Assembly: GCF_958298935.1 (NCBI RefSeq)
Contig: NC_084927.1
Coordinates: 34,042,501 to 34,106,500 of the forward strand
DNA from: Phragmites australis
Taxonomy: Eukaryota; Streptophyta; Magnoliopsida; Poales; Poaceae
Length of the DNA: 64,000 nt
Reading direction: 5' to 3'
In this document: positions 1 to 11,500 of the stretch, piece after piece
Position numbering within the stretch: the stretch's first letter is position 1
Layout: every line of letters starts with the position of its first letter
Translations under genes and position numbers: made by a program
Notes under the pieces: model-generated
Database searches by the model: none
What the model was told of the DNA's origin: nothing
Seen by the model: only the letters and a program-made list of their open reading frames with translations

Positions 1-1118
1 GTGTCAGTTGTGCTGGTTAGAGAGTGGCGGTCTGACCACCAAGAACTCCGGTTTGACCGCCAGGGTAGCGATTTGGCCACCAAGATGGTCGGTCTGACCA
101 CTGGAGCTTGCAGAGATCTTTCATCTCTCTAGAACGGGTGGCGGTCTGATCGTCAAAGTGGCCGATCTGACCGCTAGGTGTTGTCGGTTTGATCACCAAA
201 TGTTGTCGGTTTTGGACATTTGTTTGAGGCTCATGATCTGACCGCCAAGAGGGCCAGTCTAACCGCCAGAGGACTGAAAAGGCTGTAACGTTTTAATTTT
301 AGAGCCGTTAAATAAAAACTACGGTCTGATCGTCAGATGCGTAGAGAGGTCAGACTTTGGGCAACGGCTACATTTCAGGTTGCGACCTATATGTACATCA
401 TGTCCAGCGGCTTGGAGAATCTCTCCTGCACCTATTGAGCATCCTTGAGCTAAGTAAAGTCCTCATCACATATTTGTGCATGAGTTGCACGTAGAGAGGG
501 TTGTGAGGCAAGAATTGAGTGTATTTGCATTAGTGATTGAGCTTTAGCATTTGGTGAGAGCTGAGTTCATCTTGGATTGTTATTCTTGTAGGTTGCTGCC
601 TCCTAAATGGTTTAGAGATGGTTGCGCCATTGTGGCCTTCAAAGAGCTTGTGAAGGAGACACGATGGTGATTATGAGAGGCTTTGTGCATATTTTGCCAG
701 AGAGGTAAAGTGTAACTCTAGTGGAATCGAGGTAGTGAGTGATTCATTGGATTAATTCGGCTCAAGATCAAGTTGATTGTGGTAAGCCTTTTCTTGTGGT
801 GAGAATTACATACTTGATAGAGGAGCGGATAAACGCTCGAACCCACCTCAACGTCGATTAGGGGAGATCGGCAAGTCTCCGAGATCAGAGTAAAAAATCT
901 GATGTCTCTTTTGTAGTTTGCCTACTTAAGGTTATTTACTTTGTGTAATTTACATTACTAGAATTATAATTACTTAGATGTCACCTTAGGTTGCAAATAT
1001 TGACATATACATAGAATTGATCACTTTCATTTTAATTCCGCATCTTTATCGGTTATATCTTGTAGAATTTTTAGAACCGTCTATTCACCCCTCTCTAGTC
1101 GGTCTTCTAGATCCTACA
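1..1118 (+). repeat. 3' portion of an LTR (window-truncated), probably copia-type
   Basis: The first ~330 bases hold about ten imperfect copies of a motif close to GGTCTGACCGCCA on the plus strand. The stretch ends at ...CTAGATCCTACA (1118), preceded by a pyrimidine-rich CTATTCACCCCTCTCTAG tract like the 3' end of large grass copia (SIRE/Maximus-like) LTRs. No tRNA-primer site follows, so this fits a 3' LTR or solo LTR whose start lies outside the window. No coding potential was seen. The family assignment comes from remembered LTR style and is tentative. Confidence 0.5.
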
Positions 1119-3370
1119 ATGTTGACTATCCATTGGATGTTTAGTATCCATAGGCTTTGGGTGTCTTTTAATTTGGTGTTGATTTGCATTTACTGTTGTG
1201 GAGAAGGAATTCCTCTGTTTTCGCGGTTGCTTGTAAGAAGTTTTATCCTTTGTGATCTTATTTTCTCCCCCTCTTGTTTTAATTTGGGAGTTGAGTGATT
1301 TTGTTTGATACCTCAATTCTTTCGGGCACATTTCTAGCAGTTACCCGAATACAGCACACCGTGCACCAAATACAGTCCATTTTCGATACATGGTGTACCG
1401 AATACGGATAACCGTGCTGTATTCGGCACACCGTGTGCCGAAAATAACTTTTTTATACATCGTGTACCGAATACACATACTAAATTAATAAATATAACTA
1501 CATATTATCTATTTCGATAAATATACTCAGATTATATTATCTAATTTTGGATTTTTACCAGCTGATGTACCGTTGAACTAGCCAGAAGTTGGCAGGTGTC
1601 CGTCCATCTTGAAGCGTTGCATGACGTTCGAGTTCAAGCTCTATCATCCACAGTAAAGATTGCTGCAACGTCTTCGTGGAAAATGAAAATTCATCATGAC
1701 TATGGGCCTTCGCGAGCTTCTTTTCCCTCTTGAACAACGCAACCATGGACTGATGGGCTTAACTAAGTTTGCTGTCGAGCCGTTCAGAAGGTGAGGATAA
1801 CTTCAGATTGTTTCCAGGTAATCAAGAAGTTGAATGCTAAACCGTTGTTAGCTATTTATTCTTGTGTTTGCAGTCGATTTTCCGTCTGTCCGATGCCGTT
1901 TGACGATTCGTGCCGCAGACGCCCTCTGTGCGTGCTCGCTATGCGTTGTGGGCTGATTTTTTTTATTTATTTATTTCTATTCTATGTGTGGGCTTTCAAT
2001 GTTTTGTTTACGGTCCGGTTGTGAGAGATGAGCCGAGTCGCTACTTCTGTTTGTGGATATGAGACTGCGATAACAGGGTTCCGAAAATTCGTCAAAAACC
2101 AGTTGAATATCGCAAAAATCAATCAATTCAATCCCCATCGAATTTTGAATTCGACCGATTTTCAAATGTAAATTCAAAAAATTGTCATGCTTGGGTGGTG
2201 ATTTCACGCGCTATGAATGAGAGAGATGGGGCGGTGATTTCACGCTGTTTGTCAGGGCTTCTGTTTTTGATACTGTTTGTTTGTTAACCCTTCAAATTGA
2301 CACTTCATTAATTTTGCAAGCAAAATGAAATCTTAATTCTGTTTCCACCTCAATCTCTGGTTAGTATTTTTGTTGTATTTGATTTTTTATATTTTAGATG
2401 TTTTTTTTCTGTTTTCAATTTCTTGTTTGTTTGTTGTAGTTCCTGTTCACCCAATGAATAAGAAATTCAAACCCGTTATGATCACTATTCATTAGGCACC
2501 AGTTAAGCATCCCATATTTTTTCAACAAGTTCGTTAAATCGGTGGTTCACAAATCGTCAACAAATAGATTTTGAAAAAACTTATTATAATATGTTGGGTT
2601 GGGTTGGGAATGATCCACAATTATTAAGACATAAGTTAACCTTCTTCTTTCTAGGTCAAAACATTGTTTAGTATAAGTAGTTTAGGATAAGGGCAGACCT
2701 CTTTTGAAGGGAATTGATGAGGTTACGGGCTTCATGCCCGGTGGTAAGACTCTTAGGGAGGAGTTGAAAATTTTGACTATTGGCTGAAATATTTGACTGC
2801 AATCCAAAAGAAAAATAGCTGACTATTGTATAGACAATCCCAATCAAGAATTTAGAAAGCAACAAATCTTGCAGTTCTGAAATTAGATCAAGACGAAACC
2901 AATTTAAATGATAGAGTTTTGTCACGAAGGAAGGGCGACAAATACAGAAGATCACAATCTGGCGAAAGTAGACATCACTTTAGGACGTCATGTTTGATAC
3001 ATGTATCCTCCTAATATATGTCTTATAACTTGGAACATATATGATTAAATAAAGCCCTAGCCTTCTTCTAAAAATTGCAAATCCAGGATCATGTCGCATG
3101 TTAAAATAAAAAAATATTGCATTCCAAATCTCAAAATTCAAAACCCAATCAAAATAGTAATGAAAAATTCTGAAAAAATTATGTGGTGTAGAGTATGCTA
3201 TTATTTAGCTCGCTAAAAAATTCTAGATAAAAGTGTGACTTGTACAATGAGAAAAATAAATAAATTTCATGGTGCCTTTTGAACTGATGATATGAGTATA
3301 GATCTACAAATTTTTCAAAACGGACACATATATTTGCAAAACAAAATTATTTAAAAAAATAAAAAATTCC
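1119..3370. other. intergenic region without a supported gene
   Basis: AT-rich sequence between the LTR end and the RPL7 promoter. It contains the inverted-repeat cluster near 1330-1480, listed separately. Short open frames near 1555-1746 and 2668-2955 have no recognisable domain, no splice context and no family resemblance. Confidence 0.6.
1330..1480. repeat. inverted and direct repeats built on GTACCGAATAC/GTGCTGTATTCGG
   Basis: CCGAATACAGCAC at 1345-1357 is the exact reverse complement of GTGCTGTATTCGG at 1414-1426, giving a 13-bp stem with a ~56-base loop. Related direct copies of CGTGTACCGAATAC-like text occur nearby (about 1393-1405 and 1462-1475). This resembles the subterminal repeats of a DNA transposon, but no terminal repeats or target duplication were found. 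Confidence 0.55.
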
Positions 3371-3380
3371 AGTATTCAGT

Positions 3381-3552
3381 TGGGCTCTCCATCGCAGCAA
3401 ACTCGAAAACTAGAGCCCCAGCCTTTCCGGAACCGCAGCTCAAAGATCCCACGGCCCACGATAGGCTCTATGCAAAATTTCAGCACCTCCAATCTTACGC
3501 CGCGGGCCGGTCCAACCAATCGCAGCCGTCGGATCACCTCCGCAAACCCTAG
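3381..3552 (+). promoter_or_regulatory. RPL7 promoter: site II and telo-box motifs
   Basis: A TGGGCT site II-type element lies at 3381-3386, GGCCCA (its complement form) at 3453-3458, and a telo-box AAACCCTAG at 3544-3552. Telo-box plus site II is the known signature of plant ribosomal-protein gene promoters. No clear TATA box was seen, which also fits that class. A CCG-repeat and pyrimidine-rich 5' leader follows at about 3595-3640. Confidence 0.7.
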
Positions 3553-3742
3553 CCACTAAACCCCACCTACTTAACCCGCCCTTCCCACTCCCCTCGCCGC
3601 CGCCGCCGCCGCCTCTCTCCATCGTCCACTCTCCCACGCAGCTCGTCGAGGTAAGCGACCAAGCACCACGCCGGACGCCATTGCCTCCCTCTCTGTTTGC
3701 CGCCCGTCCCGGCCTGAGGTTGAGGAGTTTGGTCGTGTGCAG

Positions 3743-5788
<2,046 letters not shown>

Positions 5789-6231
5789 GTTCACTAGCCT
5801 ATTGGCAGCGCCTTGTGTCGGAAGGAGACTGTTATGTTTATTTTACATTAGGAAGTTGAATCATGGATTAATATGCATGCAATTTTGATATTTGGAACTA
5901 GATGTTTATGGAAGAAATCTGACCTTTTATCTGGCGGTTTGGAATTATATTAAATGACTTATCCTGAGATGTGAATATTGGTCACCTTTGTAAGACTTGT
6001 GGCTTGGGTGCCTGGCCAATATAATGGCAACGTATCACGGTATCATGTGAACTCCACACTTTGACTTTGGTGTTAGTGCAATTATGTGCAACTTGTTTTC
6101 TTTCTGTGTCGCACTTTTTGTCGATTCTTGTGTAGATTTGGATGAAATATATGTGTTGGTCTGTTGTTGGCAAGTGGATGGGTTTTGGGATTCATATGAT
6201 TTGCCACGGTAGTAATAGGAGTCTTCTTTAC
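5789..6231 (+). other. RPL7 3'UTR and short downstream spacer
   Basis: AT-rich sequence following the RPL7 stop, expected to hold the 3'UTR and polyadenylation region. No further gene is visible before the LTR-like start TGTCGGTGTA at 6232. Confidence 0.6.
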
Positions 6232-6393
6232 TGTCGGTGTATCAGGAATCAGGGGTTTCTGAATCTCGAGATCAGGCTAGCAATCCGTCATATGGCGTCA
6301 TTCCGCAGAGTCTCTCCTGCAAGGTGAAAAAGATCGAGTTCCGGGAGAGGGCGTTCGGGGCCACAGTCGGTGGCCCCCGAAGTACCCCAGTTC
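6232..6393 (+). repeat. 5' LTR fragment of element A
   Basis: Begins TGTCGGTGTATCAGGAA, the same start as the 3' LTR at 8138. By eye about 21 of 162 positions differ from the 3' copy, all of them transitions (C/T or G/A), as expected for heavily methylated DNA decaying by cytosine deamination. It ends abruptly where pol sequence begins. Confidence 0.9.
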
Positions 6394-6930
6394 GAGCCCG
6401 TTGGATACAGCGACCGGTGTACTTCGTCAGTGAAGTCCTCCGGAAGGCCAAGACAAGGTACCCTCAGGCTCAGAAGCTGCTCTACGTCGTGCTCATCGCT
6501 TCCCGGAAGCTACGCCACTACTTCCAAGCGCACAAAGCCTCGGTGGTTACCACGTACCCACTGGGACTCATCCTCCGGAACCGAGAAGGCACCGGGCGTG
6601 TAGTCAAGTGGGTGGTGGAACTGGCGGAGTTTGACCTGCACTTTGTCAGCCGTCAGGCGTTTAAAAGCCAGGCGCTCTCTGACTTCATGGCAGAATGGAC
6701 GCCCGTCCCTGAGGTCGTTCCAGAAGAAATCTCCACATATCCCGGGCACGATGCGCCCGGGTACTGGATTATGCATTTCGATGGTTCCCTCACGCTGAAA
6801 GGCGCGGGGGCCGGAGTGGTTCTCACCTCCCCAACGGGTGAAGAACTCCGGTACGTCGTGCATCTGCAGTTCCGCGCATCCAACAACATGACGGAATATG
6901 AGGGCCTCATCGCCGGCCTCCGAGCCGCGG
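6394..6930 (+). pseudogene. pol fragment: retroviral RNase H followed by a second, archaeal-type RNase H
   Basis: An open frame spans both parts. The first carries the RT-linked RNase H signature ([26 protein letters not shown], then [23 protein letters not shown]). The second begins at a [24 protein letters not shown] block and continues through [16 protein letters not shown], the pattern of the additional RNase H found in Tat/Ogre-type elements. The first catalytic Asp (FDGS) and the Glu of TEYE are present in the second domain. The RT palm and integrase are missing. After GLRAAVG the frame runs into unrelated sequence belonging to the antisense ORF, so this is a deletion remnant and not a functional enzyme. 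Confidence 0.85.
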
Positions 6931-7606
6931 TGGGCCTCATCACATGGCGCAAGAAGTCGATGCGCTCCAGGACCGGCGCCATCCACGCGTCCATCTGCGG
7001 TGGCACCTCCCAGGTCGCCTTCTAGGGTTCCGCCGCCATCTCCGGCAGAGTCAGACGGTCGTGGGGGCTGACGTCGATGTAGAACCAGACGCGCCGCTAG
7101 TCCTCCCACTTGCTCCGCAGCACCTAGGGAATGTATTGCTCCCCCAGGCCGTCCCGCAGCCGGAAGTTGCAGCAGCCGGCGACATCCGCGGTGGAGAGGC
7201 CCCTCTTCTTCCCGGCCGACCGCAGCACAAAGAAGTGCCGAAAGAGCGTCACCGACGGCGGCACCCCCACGAACATCTCGCAGAGGTGGGCGAAGACCGC
7301 CAGGATGACGACGGAGTTGGGGCTAAGATGCACCAACTGGAGCCCGAACGTCTCCAGGATCTGAAGAAAGAACGTTGAAAATGGCGGCACCAGCCCAGCC
7401 GCCACGAAGGAAGTGAAGAGGACAATGCGCCCCGGACGGTTTGTCGCCGGCGGGAAGCTCGTCGCCGTCACCACCGAGGCCCCCCGCTGGCCCTCGGGGA
7501 CCATCAGCTTCCGAACCCTGTCCGCCGCCTCCTCGTTCACCAGGCGGGACTCCGGCAGCACGCTGTCGGGAGTCCTGTCGCGGCAGCTTCCTCTTGCTCT
7601 TGACAT
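6931..7606 (-). pseudogene. antisense ORF of element A, gypsy-type 'transposase_28'-like protein (broken)
   Basis: Reads opposite to pol, between pol and the 3' LTR. The likely start is the ATG ending at 7606. The conserved block FGLQLVHLSPNSVVILAVFAHLCEMFVGV, then LFRHFFVL and KKRG, matches the domain long annotated in grasses as 'putative gypsy type transposon' (Pfam PF04195, from memory). The same frame continues past a stop at 7124-7126 through WFYIDV, RLTLP, WEVPPQ and VLERIDFLR, interrupted by further TAG codons, at least one at a position where the family usually has Trp. The function of this protein family is unknown. The C-terminal end is lost at the junction with pol near 6930. Confidence 0.75.
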
Positions 7607-7749
7607 CTCGTCGGGGTGGGGGATGATCTGGACGGTGGGGGAAGGAAGGTGCTCTGATCGTCTAAGGAAAGTCTAGGGCTCAGGAGCGCAAAGAGGGCAA
7701 GAACTTGATCGCAAAAAGGCGTAAAGAGGGGGGCGGTTCGCTCCCCTCC

Positions 7750-7760
7750 TCCTTTTATAC
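7750..7760 (-). promoter_or_regulatory. TATA box for the antisense ORF of element A
   Basis: On the minus strand the text reads GTATAAAAGGAGGAGG, a consensus TATA box about 145 bases upstream of the antisense ATG at 7606. It lies in internal sequence, outside the LTR, so it would drive transcription against the retrotransposon RNA. This is inference from motif and spacing only. Confidence 0.6.
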
Positions 7761-8118
7761 CCCAGGGGAATTCAAACGTCGCCTGCCACGGCGCGCTCGG
7801 CGGGACGGTTCCCTCGATCAACGCAACCGCCAGGCGAATCTCCCACAGGTCGTGCGGTGTCAGCGGTTGCCAGGCGTATTTTCCTCGATTTGCGCGGTTG
7901 CCACGCGTGCCGCCTGCCTCGTCATCACGCGCCGCCCGTCCCATTGTCACACACCTCGGGAGTCGTTTGGACGCGCGTCCATTCGGCTCCCCGTTGGGCC
8001 GTACCAGAGGCCCGGACCGGAGGGACCACCGTCTAAAAGCTCGCCACGTGGCGTCAGTATCGACTTCGGCCTCGTTGACGACGAAGGGCCCATCCGCAGT
8101 CTCTGAGCCATTGCCTGC

Positions 8119-8137
8119 CAATGGGCCCGAGGGCTGC
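8119..8137 (+). other. polypurine tract region of element A
   Basis: The purine-rich text AATGGGCCCGAGGGCTGC lies immediately before the 3' LTR start at 8138, at the position where plus-strand DNA synthesis is primed in LTR elements. It is interrupted by pyrimidines and therefore degenerate. Confidence 0.55.
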
Positions 8138-9601
8138 TGTCGGTGTATCAGGAACCGGGGGTCCTCGAATCCCGAGGCCAGACCAGCAATCCGCCACATG
8201 GCGCCATCCCGCGGAGTCTCTCCCGCAAGGTGAAAAAGATCGAGTCCCGGGAGAGGGCGCTCGGGGCCACAGCCGGTGGCCCCTGAAGTACCCCAGTTCC
8301 CTGATGATCCACGAAATCTAAGTACCGGAAAGAAAGTGCTCGGGAAGGTGTACGGTGACCTCTGAGCACCCTAGTCCCCCGACGACCAGGAGAGCTAAGT
8401 ACCGGGAGAAACATGCCCGAGGCCGCAAGCGGTGGCCCCTGGGCACCCAAGTATCCCGAGGACCCACCGAAGGAAGTTCCGGGAGAGAGTGCTCGGAGCT
8501 ACGTGCAGCAGCCCCCGAGCACTCGGTTCCCCAAGGATCTGTACAAGTGTGCCCGGGAGAGAGTGCTTGGGGAGGTGAACAGTACCCCCGAGCACTCGGT
8601 TCCCCGAGGACAAGAAAGAGCATTCTCGGGAGAGAATGCTCGGGGAGGTGAACAGTACCCCCGAGCACTCGGTACCCCGACGACCTAGGGAGCCCCCTGG
8701 CAGTGGCCTCCGAGGGGCCCACCGATGAGGTGTCAGCCAGTCAAAAGCCCAAGGCCGTATTTAAAGAGCGAACGTGGCCTGTCACCTCCAACTGCTCCCG
8801 CCGCGCTCAGCGTCAGTTCCTGCCACGTTCTGGCAGAGAGGCGTGGGGTTATTAATTGCACGGGTCACATCTCGTGCCATCCGGCCTGTCTCGGGATAAC
8901 GTCGTAAGGGCCGAGGCGTTCCGTCTGCCGCGCTGCTGTGGCAGGGGAACAAGACAGGGCGGGCACGCCGGGCCGCTCTACGGCTGCCCGGTGGGCCCTC
9001 TCCACGACGCCCGTTGTCAGTGCATTTATGGTGACGGATGACCGGGAGTGCGACGTATTTTCCACCCTCGGTCACTTCGCCCAGAGGAAATGATGCCGTC
9101 CTTTCCATTTATGGTGTCTCGGAACTCGTGTCCCCCTCCCATTCAAGGCACGTTGCTGCCGGCGGGTATTTAAAGCAACCGGCGGCACAGAAGAAAGAAA
9201 AACGCGAAAGAAAGCAAGTGTGGAAAAGAAGAGGCAAAAAGAGGACACACAAACACAGACAAGAACACAGTACAAGAGAAACAACGGCTGAGAAGCGAAC
9301 AACACGAGACAGGCCGAAGAACAAAGAGCCCCAGACTCTAAGATAGGCCAACATTCTTGTAACCAGCAACATCCTTGAGGGACTTCCTCAGGGCATTTAT
9401 AGTATCCATACAGGAGTAGGGTGTTACGCCCCCGTGCGGCCCGAATCTGTCTAAACTTCAGTGTATTTACTCCTTTCTGCATTAGATCACCCCGCACCGC
9501 CGGCCATCGCATTCATACCCATTTATTTTTTAGACGAACATATTCAGGATCATCCCCCCGACCGAATCTCTAAAAAGAGGTCCCCTAGAATCCCTGCGAC
9601 A
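8138..9601 (+). repeat. 3' LTR of element A (1464 bp)
   Basis: Starts TGTCGGTGTATC and ends ...ATCCCTGCGACA, giving TG..CA termini. It contains an internal array of ~75-bp imperfect repeats (about 8299-8690), two TATA-like TATTTAAAG motifs (8758-8766 and 9167-9175), and a purine-rich A/G tract (about 9187-9340) downstream of the second one. The downstream boundary is inferred from the TG..CA rule and could be off by some bases. Confidence 0.75.
8299..8690 (+). repeat. tandem ~75-bp repeats inside the element A LTR
   Basis: Five imperfect units, each running from CCGGGAGA(G) through GTGCTCGG(G), CCCCCGAGCACTCGGT and CCCCGA. The last two units share GGGGAGGTGAACAGTACC. The repeated core GAGCACTCGGT is partly self-complementary with GTGCTCGGG, so single strands could fold. 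Such arrays are common in GC-rich grass LTRs. Confidence 0.8.
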
Positions 9602-10272
9602 GAAGTTCACCCTCCAACATTCACCATCTCATTTATTTGCTGCCCGCGTCACGAGTCTTAGTCTGAACTAGTATCATATAACAAATCAATCGTTCCCCTT
9701 CAGTGTTGAGCCAATTTTGGATATTGGAGTGTGCTGTAAGACTGTAGGATAGTGCTTCATCAATTTCTGACTGAGTAGCCAGCAGCTACTGGAATAGCGT
9801 CATTTGCACTGTCATGAGAATTGAGCTAAGCTCAATTAATTAGGATTCTTATAGTGAAATCTGTCTATCTGGATTTAAGTTCTAGACTTGACAGGGTGTT
9901 TATATTTTCTAACGATTTAATCTCGAGATATTTTACAAAGCCAGCAACCTAACGTAAGGCCTTCCGTATCAGTGACGGGTGCCGCGTTGCGCTGGAGCCA
10001 TCGTGCACTACGGGACACGAAAAGACTAGCCACGACCCATGCATGCATCGTGCGGAAGCCTTGGCCTACGCACGGACGATACGACATGCTGTAGAGAATA
10101 TGTTTTTTTGGGTTTGTAAGTGATTTTAATGATTAATGATAATATAGTTAATAAGGCTAATATATTTATTAATTATATATTTTAGTATATCTTATAAATA
10201 TAATATATGAAGAAGTTACCGAAGCTGAACATTTTTTTTTAATTGGACAAGTTTAAAGAAAATTACACTCAC
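9602..10272. other. intergenic, no gene seen
   Basis: AT-rich spacer from the end of element A to the truncated zinc-ribbon copy. A GC-richer patch near 9955-10075 shows no recognisable coding signature. A run of T (about 10230) and T-rich text on the plus strand border the pseudogene copy. Confidence 0.6.
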
Positions 10273-10376
10273 CACGGGCCCGCCGCAGCGCGGGCACACC
10301 CCTGGCGCCTTGTGCGTGCCCACCACCCGCTCCTCCTCCGCCCCGAACATCACCCGCACCACGCCCACCGCCGGCA
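10273..10376 (-). pseudogene. truncated duplicate of the 72-aa zinc-ribbon gene
   Basis: About 100 bases match 11620-11719 with only four or so differences. The fragment encodes the GAEEERVVGTHKAPGVCPRC region and then stops matching. The equivalent of the start ATG has become GTG and the upstream Met is gone. Homology ends exactly at CCCGTG, where this copy continues GTGAGTGTAATTTTC on the minus strand, a good splice-donor sequence, while the intact gene continues coding. Either this copy is the 5' exon of an intron-bearing paralogue, or the breakpoint falls there by chance. The second CxxC half is absent, so it cannot make the protein. Confidence 0.8.
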
Positions 10377-11500
10377 ACCTTGCTAGTAGAATCGGCTTAG
10401 GAAAGTTTGGCATGTTTTACGTTTGTTCAACGAAGCAGCGTACGGATTTCGTCACCCAACTAACTGGCCCAGCGTATGGTTCTGACTCAACCGGCGCTGA
10501 CGATGCGAATAACTAGTTCTGTTGTAGTGTATGTATGAGGATATTCGTAAGTCCGGCCGGTTGCATATACTAAACTTCAAAACGAGTACAAACTAGTCCC
10601 GGAACGTGCGTGCCAAAAGTAATAATTTATATACATGCACACCGCGTGCATGAACTGCAGGTGCATGCTTTCGCTGTTTCCAGGTCTCGATGATGGTTAA
10701 ACTGGAAGGCGGCGGCGGCGATCGAGGAAGGCGCACTTTCTCCGTCTCAATGGACTTGCACGTTTTCGGTGGCGATTGGAGTAGTTACTTTGAATCGCCG
10801 GTTGAGGCATATCTACTTCATTCCTATACTACTGCTAAAGTAAAAACCCATACTGATCAACCTCAAACTGAGCAACAGACAATAGATACACTCATGTTAC
10901 TTATTTCCCCGTTCCAATTGGCGACAGGGAAAATATAGGCGCATCCACCTTGCACTAGCTAACGAGTGATCTCTTTTGTGCATTTCATTTTTCATCCATT
11001 CGATAACTTATCTGAATCAAATGGCGGGAGCATAAAACGAAGAAAGAAACATTTAAATCAGCACAGATTATATTCCAGCTGATTGATCCGAATCGAGCCG
11101 AGGACCAAATTAAAGTCACTCGATCTGCGACCTTGAGAAACTTGCAAAAAGTTGCTGTACAAGACGGCAACGTACTAATAAGCAATTCACATGCTTATCC
11201 CAGCAGAGAGAGTGCAGCAGCACCAGGTGATCTGTTGACTGCCGGCCGGTCGCCAAATTAACTACTCCATTTACAGGCAACCACAAGCCTAAGCATCGAT
11301 CAGCTCGTCCTAGCAGCTAGAATTAAGAACAGATTAGCCATAAAGGGCTGATGATGGTTAGCCTTAATCAGCCAAGAGTCAAGAAAAGAACATCAAGCTA
11401 ACTTGCTACATCCAGTTCCATATCGATCGATCTCGAGCTGCTAGAATTTCAGTGGCCGGCCGGCGGCGTCGAGATTAACCCTGCAGCTGCTACTGGTAGC
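10377..11500. other. intergenic, no gene seen
   Basis: Spacer between the truncated and intact zinc-ribbon copies; the part next to the intact stop codon should contain its 3'UTR on the minus strand. A short frame at 10690-10938 has a Gly-rich start but no domain or splice context. AAGTTTGGCATGTTTTACG near 10402 has a diverged relative at about 13097. Confidence 0.55.

Larger units (their letters stand above)
6232..9601 (+). mobile_element. internally deleted Ty3/gypsy LTR retrotransposon, Tat-like lineage (element A)
   Basis: Order seen: 162 bp of 5' LTR (6232-6393), pol fragment with two RNase H domains (plus strand, about 6394-6930), antisense ORF (minus strand, about 6931-7606) with its own TATA box near 7755, polypurine tract just before 8138, and a complete-looking 3' LTR (8138-9601). 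The 5' LTR fragment aligns to the 3' LTR at a constant offset of 1906 with no indel, then breaks at 6393 inside ...CCCCAGTTC, so LTR, gag, protease and most of the RT were removed by internal deletion. A second junction near 6930 fuses pol to the tail of the antisense ORF. Dual RNase H plus an antisense ORF are known traits of Tat-lineage plant elements. The flanking bases (TTTAC; GAAGT) do not form a target duplication, which suggests recombination between elements. Confidence 0.88.

Noticed and set aside
1..330. Regularly recurring GGTCTGACCGCCA motif resembling a CRISPR-type array
   Set aside because: Spacing and motif are irregular, and the sequence is a plant LTR; CRISPR is not expected in a nuclear genome.
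1555..1746. 63-codon minus frame
   Set aside because: No family resemblance, promoter or splice evidence.
6944..7378. 144-aa plus-strand frame
   Set aside because: Shadow of the antisense ORF of element A; the minus frame carries the family motif.
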